Shown here: positions 56,327-64,000 of the stretch, piece after piece
Numbering within the stretch: position 1 is the first letter of the stretch
How the letters are laid out: each line of letters starts with the position of its first letter
Assembly (NCBI GenBank): GCA_024529925.1
Contig: JAFEUB010001014.1
Location: forward strand, 25,789-89,788
Direction: 5' to 3'
DNA length: 64,000 nt
From: Ophthalmolycus amberensis
Taxonomy: Eukaryota; Chordata; Actinopteri; Perciformes; Zoarcidae
Notes under the pieces: generated by a model
What the model was told of the DNA's origin: nothing
Databases searched by the model: none
What the model saw: only the letters and a program-made list of their open reading frames with translations
Position numbers and translations under genes: made by a program

Positions 56327-57950
56327 CAGTGGTGTATAGTAACGAAGTAGAAATACTTCGTTACTGTACTTAAGTCGTTTTTTTGGATAACTGTACTTTA
56401 CTTTACTACTTATATTTCTGTTGACTTTTACTTTTACTTCACTACATTTGTGCAAAGAAAACTGATACTTTTACGCCGATACATTTCCCCTGAAACCTTC
56501 GTTACTCGCTACAAAATCAAATCTATCTCTAGAAAAAAAATGAATCATGAGACCAGCGTCGGGGACTGTGGTGGAACACAGACTGCAAGCAAGCAGGTTT
56601 GGTGAATCAGTGGTCCGAGCTTGCAAGTTAATCATTGGTTAATCACGTTAATGCACAATTGCAAACAAGTGCTCTCAAAGCCGCGGTGTTTTGATTCCCA
56701 GTGATGCCCAGGATGCTACATGCTATAAGCTAGCGGGCGACTACCTGAGTAGAATTCCACTCTACGATGACTGATTTCATGATGGAAGCAGAAATGGAAG
56801 CACCTGCTACTCCCGAAACAAACGACGGTGGTGACGAAGACCAACACCAGTGGATCGCTAGCGAGTTAGTGAGCTGAGGAAGTGTTGACAGTCGTGCAGC
56901 ACTAGTTGGCTAACGTTAGCTATAGCTAGCCACCACACCATAGGATTGACGGGAGCCGAGAGAGCGCAGCGTTAGCATTAGTGCTAGCATTAGGGAAATC
57001 CTTCGCAACTGTGCGCAAGCTCTCTGTGACGCTGAACACACCTCTACCTGCCTCAGCAGCCTGTGAAAGGATATTTAGCATCGCAGGACTAGTCTTCAGC
57101 CCATGAAGAGCGAGACTGAATTCTCACAATTTTGAAAACCAACTTCTTTTGAAGATGAACAGGACATTTTTCAGTTTCAAGTAATGACTGGGTTGCTGCT
57201 TTAGTATTGATCATGTTTTGATATTTGAGTCATTTTGTGGATGATCAGATGGAGTTATGATGGCAGCAGTCGCCCAATTGCAGATTCAGCTTGAGCAAAA
57301 CCTTTGCCTATTGTGTTCAAATCAGGCCAATAGGAGTTTACAAGGCAGGTGTCCTTTCTCTAAACACTAACCTGATGCATCAAGTGGATATGTTTTGCTG
57401 AACATAATATTATGCATTTGGCCTCTACATCCTCTAGTCGGAATGAGCATACTTATAAACGCACTGTTACAACTCCTTCATAGTGTCATATTGCTTTTCG
57501 GAGAATTATGATGATAAGTTCATAGTAGATGCAAAAGTATACTTATGTACAATATATTATGTTGAACATTGTTGCTCCTGGATGGATCACAGCCAACCCA
57601 ATTATGTTCAACACAGCTCCATGTCCTTGGTCATGGTGCCACAGCACTTAAAAGAATAAAATTCTCAAAATTCTGACCCTTTGCTTTTTTATTAACAGCA
57701 TTTACTTGTACTTTAACTTTCAATGAACAGGTTATGATGTTCATTTAATGTTCAGGTTATGATGTACATTTAATATCAGAAAATTACTTTTGATACTTAA
57801 GTACTTTTGTACTTAAGTACAATAAATATCAGATACTTTAAGACTTTACTCAAGTAGTATTCTAATAGGTGACTTTTTACTTTTACTGGAGTAGTTTTCC
57901 AGTAAGGTATCTTTACTTTTACTCAAGTATGGCTTTTGAATACACCACTG
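56327..57950 (+). mobile_element. hAT element, 1624 bp, long copy with transposase remnant
   Basis: Ends CAGTGGTGTATAGTAAC and TACACCACTG with the intact 8-bp duplication GTCTTTAT (56319-56326 and 57951-57958). The outer 540 bp on each side are nearly identical to the element at 31912-33018. The inner 0.5 kb (about 56880-57400) is unique to this copy and includes the end of a hAT transposase gene. It therefore links the short element to its autonomous parent. Confidence 0.94.
57002..57184 (+). pseudogene. hAT transposase C-terminal dimerisation domain
   Basis: Frame from 57002: FATVRKLSVTLN then TPLPASAACERIFSIAG and LVFSP, an in-frame TGA at 57104-57106, then RARLNSHNFENQLLLKMN, ending at TAA (57182-57184). 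This is the C-terminal dimerisation motif (hATC) of hAT transposases, with the typical T.LPASAA.ER.FS.AG block. The family normally has a basic residue where the TGA stands, so a single C-to-T change in a CGA codon would explain it. The N-terminal BED finger and the RNase H-like catalytic domain are gone. Confidence 0.88.
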
Positions 57951-59132
57951 GTCTTTATATCCCCTGAAAGTCGGAAAGTGGCCGAAACTGTCCCAAAGTC
58001 TGAATGATCCTCCGTGTCAATCAGTGATTGGCTCCATTCGAATTCTGTTCCCTCCTGCTTCCAACTAAATTCGATTCTGTGGCAAAACTTCTTCGGACTC
58101 CACCTCCTCTCTGTGACCCGCATGGTCAGTTGTCCAGACGACGACCTCTCCTTCTGTGGTTTACGGCAATCCCTTCTCCTCCATGCCTGTGACAGCCTCA
58201 CTCAAAATGATCCCTTTCTGACCCTCAAAACTATTCATACAGTGTTTTAATACGTACAGTGACTATACTTCTATGGTTTAATACATCCACTGAGTAAAAT
58301 ACTGTAACATATAATATCCTCTATAAGTAAGCATATTGTAAACATATAATACATTCCATGAGGAAACATATTGTGACTCTTAAAATATTTGGACATTTTA
58401 TTATTGTGACACTTTTATTCACCACTAGGGGTGCTATTAATCATACTAATAATGTTTTAATCCTGAAATTCTTCATAGAAGCTTTACTCTTCAGGATTGC
58501 ATATAATCTGTCTTCACTTGTCAATATTTAGAAGCCCAAAGAAACACATCACTTTGGAAACTGAAAAGTAAAGTGTATGGCTACAATAGAAAAATAGAAA
58601 CGTTAGATTCAGAATCATTTTCTAATTTAAAATACCACACTTCCACAGAAATCTGTTTGATTCAGCTTGCTTAGTCACTTTACTGTATCTAGAGTTCCAA
58701 CATGTTGTTTCAACAGTCCTCCAGCAGAGAGAGCAGTTAGCTACAGAGTAGACACGGTATCTGAGATGGAGACAGACAGGAGGAAAGAGTTAGATGAGTG
58801 AGACAGGGGAGGGGAAGGATGTCAAGGGGAGGAAACGAGGGTGAGCTCCTTCATACCTAAAGGTCACAGACGGACAAGAGGGACTCTTCTTGTCCTTCTG
58901 TCTCATTCCTGTCCATCATTTCACAGCCGCCTACAGCTGATATAAAAACATATGCAGGTGAAGTCATCTCAGTGACACCAGCTGCATTGCAGAGTGAGAA
59001 TTAGCTAGACTTCTTTCTGCAGAACAGCAAAAGTGATGGCTCCACCTTGTGATGTAAGACATTATGCAACGTGTTCGTCCCACATTGTTAAATGGGTGGG
59101 TTAAAATAAGTATTTTTTTTATGTTTATGTAT

Positions 59133-59167
59133 GTGTACTCCACTAACATGGCATTAGTGGAGTACAC
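59133..59167. other. 14-bp perfect hairpin
   Basis: GTGTACTCCACTAA at 59133-59146 pairs with its exact complement at 59154-59167 across a 7-nt loop. It could be a transposon end or a chance palindrome; nothing supports a terminator or miRNA. Confidence 0.7.
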
Positions 59168-59514
59168 AAGTTTAACAAGAGTATGTTCAAATAAGTCATT
59201 GTCACATTTTTTGGTTTTGTGGTTTAATTGTTTCTTCCGTTTTATTTTGACTTTCCCTGCCTCTTGTGTCCTGTGTTCACTTCGCTTCCTGTCCTTGTCT
59301 ATTTCCCGCCCTTGTCCTTGTCGGTTCGTCTGTGCTGTATCCTGGTCCGTTGTGTTACTTGCTCTGCTGATCATCCCTGGTATGTTCCCTGATTCATCTC
59401 TGCTCTTCGGTTGGAAATAAGTAGGTTTGTTACATAACATAACTACACTTTCACAGAGTGAGGTGTTATGAAAGTTAAGCAACAAAAGTAAAGTAAAATA
59501 AGTCAACGTTAACT

Positions 59515-59600
59515 TGGTTTCACAAAGGACACGAACAACAGTCTCCTTGGTGAAAGTCCCATGCCCGGTGCATCTCTTTCAGACGAATCAGCCGATTACT
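59515..59600. repeat. Dispersed repeat fragment
   Basis: 'ggacacgaacaacagtctccttggtgaaagtcc' resembles 29515-29548. Confidence 0.45.
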
Positions 59601-60354
59601 TTCTTTGAGGTAGATCAACCTGCAGTAAGAACCCTTGAATAGCCCTTATCTTAATCATTAGGTCCTGAAAGTTATAAAAATATACTAATGGCTGAATCCA
59701 GATGAATTTTCCTTCCTCCATTCATTTGAATGAGCCCGAGAACAAAGCTAGGCTGAGGGCCGGGAGACGGTCTTAAAGGAAACACTAGTGCGTTTGCTCT
59801 ACGGGCCCCATCGGAAGCAGCGTCGAAGATACTGGTATTTTCATATTCAGGAAGTCTTTTGGCTTCTTGCGCCACTGAGCAACTGTCATAGGAATGAATG
59901 AGGCCCCGCCTCCAAAGCTGTATCCGGTTCTCTCTCTATACATCCATGGTTTAGGTCCCAGCCTCAGTTTTTTCATGCTAACATGCTAACTTCCTCTTAG
60001 AAGGCTGATGTGTTACTGAGACCGACAAATTGCAGCTCGGATGGATGTACAGTTTATCTTTAAGTTGAATCTAATTTGTTCAGAAATGGCCGCTGCACTG
60101 AAGAAGTATAACATATATAGTTACCAATGTCCTTCAGGCCAAATTTTACAAAACTGCTCGCTCTATTTTTCAACGATCCAATGATCATATTTTTCTTGTG
60201 TGCAATGAGCATTACAGCCTTACAATCCCTCCAGAATCCCAATGGACCTTAATCTTAAATCCTGTTAATAATCTCCACATTGTTTATGATAAATAACAAG
60301 CAACATTCTTGTTTTTCTAGAACAATGACCAACAAGGTGCCTGTGAGTAAAGGA

Positions 60355-60445
60355 TAAGGATGTTTATTGTCATCGTAAAAAGATACAACGAAATTAAGTT
60401 GGCGACTCATCAGTCAGTTCAGCAGCAACTCGTAGGAAATGTACA
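60355..60445 (-). mobile_element. LINE 3' tail fragment
   Basis: On the minus strand it reads 'cttaatttcgttgtatc...gatgacaataaacatcctt', the same type of 3' end as at 50345-50432. Confidence 0.55.
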
Positions 60446-62141
60446 AAAACATTAAGACAAGACATTACTGATTTAAACCAGACATTAAATAAATATTATA
60501 AAAGATAACACACAGGCCTCGATGGCTTTACAGTGACAAAAGTGCTTTGTTAAGTGTCGTTTTATTGCCTATTTTTGTTTTTCCGCAGCATTGTCCGGTG
60601 CCTGAGCCTAAAGCTGCCTGATCCATCATCTATCCATGCCACAACTACAAAACTATTTGCTTTCATTCAAAAGAAAAACAACAGGACTCAAAGAGCTGAT
60701 GGACACTTCCCCTGCAGTTTATGTGTCGTATATATGTGCTAAATGTCACGCACATAAATCAGCGCTCAACTGTAAATGACAAACACTATGTGTGTGTGTT
60801 GGCGGGAGTGACACTAAATCAGATCTCTGCTGGCGCTCGTGAGTAAATGTGGACTCTTGGTCTTCTCAGTTGCACCCTCAGTCTCTCTCACCTTTTCTGT
60901 AGTGTATCATCGATCACTGCCTCCTGCCTCCTGCCTCCTGTTTATCCATATGCCACTCCTTATGCCTCCCTCTCCGGTTTATCCTTCAAATATCTCTGAA
61001 CAGCGGGCTAAATAACGGCGTCTGATACTGTTCCAAAACAGCTGTTGATTTCTTTAGGCTGTATTGTGGTTCAGATGATTGACACCAGCCATTTGAAATG
61101 TCTCGATGCAGGCACTCACTGAGCTGAGATACAGCAAAAAGCTCAGATGGAGGGAATAGTGCTCGTAAACCCAAATGCACATGATAATGTTGCCTAGTAT
61201 ATTGTGATAGTTCTAAACCATTTCTCACATTTTGAGGCTCCCAGCAGGGCCCAGTTCTTTTCTGTATGGAAACAGTTTCATGTTCTGGCAAATCGATGCG
61301 TGGAACGGGCTCCTGCACCGTCTCACATTAGTACATTCGACGCCCATTAATGTGATGTGTGAATTGAAAAGCACAACTCATCCCTCTGGTAAAACACAGA
61401 TCCTCGATAGATTTGCACAGTAGAAACAAGAGGATGTAAGGCACTAATATTAGGCATTTGAATCCTTATGATTCTTCTTCGGTGCTCTGCTGCACACATC
61501 TGAGCAGAGGAACTCTGATTTCCAGGATTCTGAAACATAAAAATGAGTATGTGAATCTCACTCTCTCCAGTCATTGTCATCATTTGTCCCTCTTTTCCAT
61601 CCTTCTTTCACTTCACATCAAACTCAGAGGCGAGGCGGTGGGCACACGATATAACGATAGTGATCGCTATGGAAACTGGGTTCTGGCAGCCAATCAGAGC
61701 CTGCTCTAGCTTTGTGTCTCATCCAATGGGAGAGGCAGGGGGGGAGTTGGGTACGATGGTATCTTTAGGCTTTTAGTACAACTAGGAGCTACTCTTATCA
61801 ATACTCTGTTCGTCTACATGACTAAATAATTGTTTTTAAAAAGATATATAAGATTTTTAAAACAAATAGATTATATTAGTAAATCTAGAGCAGCAACAGT
61901 TATGTTTACAACAGTAAAGTCACTTTATAAAGTCATTAATACCTCAATGGAAACAAATGTAAAATGTTAATAAAATAACAGATCTGAGTAAAGTTTAAAA
62001 AGACTGAAGAACACAGACTTTGATATTACTGATATTGCATGTACAGTAACAAGCGTAGTTGCCGTCAACTCGAGTATCCTTCACTTCACCTGGTTCACTT
62101 CACCACAGCGGCCTCTCTGCTCGAGCTTCGCACCCATGTTT

Positions 62142-62146
<5 letters not shown>
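60446..62146. other. Non-coding, nothing recognised
   Basis: A pyrimidine tract and AG at 60587-60588 mimic a splice acceptor, but the open frame after it has no recognisable protein feature. No other exon candidate is seen. Confidence 0.4.

Positions 62147-62183
<37 letters not shown>
62147..62183. repeat. (TG)18 microsatellite
   Basis: Uninterrupted TG units. Confidence 0.92.
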
Positions 62184-62186
<3 letters not shown>

Positions 62187-63161
62187 TGTAGGAGGAGCTC
62201 AGCCAGACAGAGAGCAGATGCTGCACCGTGATGATAAATTGACATCAAAACATTGAAAAGTACAAATAAAAAACACAAGTATCAATACTACGTCCTTTAA
62301 TAATTTATCACCGGGGCCCGTTTAATACCGGGGTGTCGGAACACATCACTATCTTCAGATAACGTAAAAATGTGAAAGGCTCTTGCTAGAGCTAGTGTCC
62401 GTTCTGGCTGCTGGAGCAGCAACAGAACTGACAGTGCAACATGGCGAACACGCTCCCTATGTGGATATAAATAGCTTTTTAGTTTCGGGTGATTATACAC
62501 TGATTAAAACATAGTTATGACTTTTAGAAGTTCTTATAAACCCCCTAAATGTTACACACTGTCCCTTTAAGAGGCAAGAATTGACATATTATTGTCCACC
62601 ACCAAGGCTGTATTTAAGACTATCCAGTACCGTCTTAAACTGCTTCAAGTCAAATAACAATTTTGTGTCCACTGGCAACTGTGAGTCCAAGCAAACTTAA
62701 AGAGTGGAGTTACCCAAGGCTCTGTTCTGGGATATCTTTTGTTCACAACAAACTGTCTAACAACGACGACACAGTCACACCAAGTTACTGTAATCCTGCA
62801 AAGTGTTTGCATCACCAAATTGAACTAATGAATAATTAATGTGTAACAGTTAACTACTAAATAGAGTTGCAGGATTTTATCAAATAATGTTGAAACTTAG
62901 TGTGCAGTTCAAACTAAAAATGTAATTGTGTGTCATTTAGGATACAGATTTAAATCTTGAACATTTACTTGAATCATCAAAACAACAGCAGAGCCAACCA
63001 TTACAGGATTTGTGAACGAACGTGAAATTATAAACGTGTCCATTCGTTTATTTTTATTTTAGTCTATTACAAGACTGAAAAAAATACTTTTTTACATTTG
63101 CAAGCTAATAGTTTTCTAGAACTTATTTTTAAGTCCTGCAAAAATGACTTGCACAGCTCAT
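62184..63161. other. Non-coding; possible MITE tail
   Basis: 'ccccctaaatgttacacactgtccctttaa' (62541-62570) is a common teleost repeat terminus. The rest shows nothing recognisable. Confidence 0.4.
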
Positions 63162-63178
63162 GGGGGGGGGGGGGGGGG
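63162..63178. repeat. (G)17 homopolymer
   Basis: Seventeen G in a row immediately before the SINE. Confidence 0.9.
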
Positions 63179-63385
63179 TCTGTGCCTCAGGTGGTAGAGC
63201 GGGTCGCCTTTTAACCACAAGGTTGGGGGTTCGATCTCCTACTAGCCACATGTCGAAGTGTCCATGTGCGAGACACTGAACCCCAGCCCATCTCTGTATA
63301 CATGTATGTATACAACAATTGTAACAAAATACAGACAATTGCTACCACAGTTTAATCGAGGATTAATAAAGATGAACACATTATC
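63179..63385 (+). mobile_element. tRNA-derived SINE with A and B boxes
   Basis: The tRNA-like head carries an A box (TGGTAGAGCGGG at 63192-63203) and a B box (GGTTCGATCTC at 63228-63238), the internal RNA polymerase III promoter. It is followed by the SINE body 'tgtcgaagtgtcc...gagacactgaacccc' and a 3' end with 'gattAATAAAg'. It shares the body with 336-505. The head lacks a complete cloverleaf with CCA-compatible ends, so it is not a tRNA gene. Confidence 0.88.
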
Positions 63386-64000
63386 CGAGCTGTGAGATCC
63401 CTACACTCATTGATAACTCGTTCAGTGGCTTCAGGGCTGAACACTTTACATCTCTTTGTGTTGCTTGTACAATATCAAACAACCTCCTCCGGACATCTTG
63501 TGAGATGTTTTCTGGAGTCGGCACACGACACTGTGAATCAGCATTCACTCACCGAGCCAAACGTTGCTGGAACAAATTGCCATAACAATTGTGGCTCGCC
63601 AGGACTGTGCAAATAACACACTTTCACTCGTTCTATTTTTCTTTGTGTCCTGTTTTTGAATCGTTGGATAATCTGCTTTTGAACTGAATTCCTTTAAATA
63701 TTATCTTCAGTTAAGTGTGTCCCCAGGTCCAGGAACTTTTCTCTCAGTCCTCCATTGAAGGAGTAACACACCCATTATCCCTCCTCCGAAAAAAGCCCCC
63801 CCCCCCCCCCCCCCCCCCGAACCACATTCTGAGAGAATCAGATAGTCCACGTTGGAGAAGACTTTTTTCATCAGTATATGTCGTTCTGCTGCCGTGTCTC
63901 ACTGAGTTATGGATGAATTAAAAAAATGCACGGCATGGCTGTCGATAAGTTAACGATCATCATGATACGAGAAAGAGGAAGACCAAGTGCATGCGTATAT
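63386..64000. other. Non-coding flank
   Basis: Only a (C)23 tract at 63796-63818 stands out. Confidence 0.45.
63796..63818. repeat. (C)23 homopolymer
   Basis: Twenty-three C in a row after a short A run; exact length may be affected by sequencing error. Confidence 0.85.

Larger units (their letters stand above)
57959..60354. other. Non-coding, nothing recognised but a small hairpin
   Basis: A perfect 14-bp hairpin lies at 59133-59167. 59200-59420 is rich in 'cctgtgttc.cttcctgtccttgtct', resembling the body of a fish interspersed repeat. Frames at 58014-58250 and 58964-59506 are not supported. Confidence 0.4.

Noticed and set aside
58964..59506. Minus-strand 180-codon frame
   Set aside because: Covers a hairpin and repeat-like sequence and has no domain; the opposite strand is equally open.
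60554..60742. Exon candidate after a pyrimidine tract and AG at 60588
   Set aside because: The translated segment resembles no family and has no convincing donor.
63179..63260. tRNA gene suggested by A and B boxes
   Set aside because: The acceptor stem does not close, and the sequence continues as a SINE body also present at 336-505.
1..64000. CRISPR arrays, operons, integrons or prophage features
   Set aside because: The sequence is eukaryotic: tandem arrays here have no spacers, and no prokaryotic gene or ribosome-binding site was seen.

Overview
The window looks like a stretch of a ray-finned (teleost) fish nuclear genome. The reasons are low gene density, GT-AG introns, many (CA)n/(TG)n microsatellites, L2-type LINEs with short microsatellite tails, tRNA-derived SINEs and a dense set of hAT-like and Harbinger-like non-autonomous transposons of the kind common in percomorph fishes. 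I see no prokaryotic, plasmid, phage or CRISPR feature.

Only one host protein-coding gene can be supported: the 3' part of a nectin-family cell-adhesion gene on the + strand, best matched to nectin-2. Four exons (22714-22843, 23988-24045, 25520-25615, 26237-26434) splice in frame with canonical GT-AG junctions. They encode 160 codons including the stop: a transmembrane helix, a proline-rich juxtamembrane segment, a short cytoplasmic tail and the C-terminal A-M-Y-V ligand for the afadin PDZ domain. The immunoglobulin exons were not found. If the gene runs in the usual order they lie upstream of base 1 or are hidden in the first 22.7 kb, which would then be a very large intron. The 3' UTR probably fills at least part of 26435-28100, and possibly reaches about 31455.

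Layout. 1-3340 is non-coding, with a SINE remnant and TG/CA tracts. 3341-6568 is a 3.2-kb minisatellite of a 15-bp unit. 6569-22700 is non-coding, with SINEs, dispersed repeats (including an inverted pair at 12.9 and 15.1 kb) and an L2 LINE 3' end at 19.7-20.9 kb. 22.7-26.4 kb holds the nectin exons. 26.4-34.9 kb is 3' flank with a 1.1-kb hAT element. 34.9-39.4 kb is a three-level nest: an old LINE 3' end, split by a hAT MITE, split by an almost full-length LINE with an open 1028-codon frame. 40.1-40.9 kb is a dispersed repeat split by a 471-bp LTR-like insertion. 41.9-44.6 kb is a damaged L2 LINE with a Harbinger-like insertion. 45.1-48.1 kb is a hAT-like element that itself contains a 1.6-kb palindromic transposon. 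49.1-49.8 kb is another hAT MITE. 56.3-57.95 kb is a longer sibling of the 31.9-kb element that keeps the transposase dimerisation domain with one in-frame stop. The rest is ordinary intergenic or intronic sequence with microsatellites.

I found no convincing new biological system. The most interesting signals are structural: the 15-bp minisatellite with five of six frames free of stops, the nested transposons whose target-site duplications can be read directly, and the palindromic element at 45.9-47.5 kb. Family names come from motif recognition alone, without database searches.
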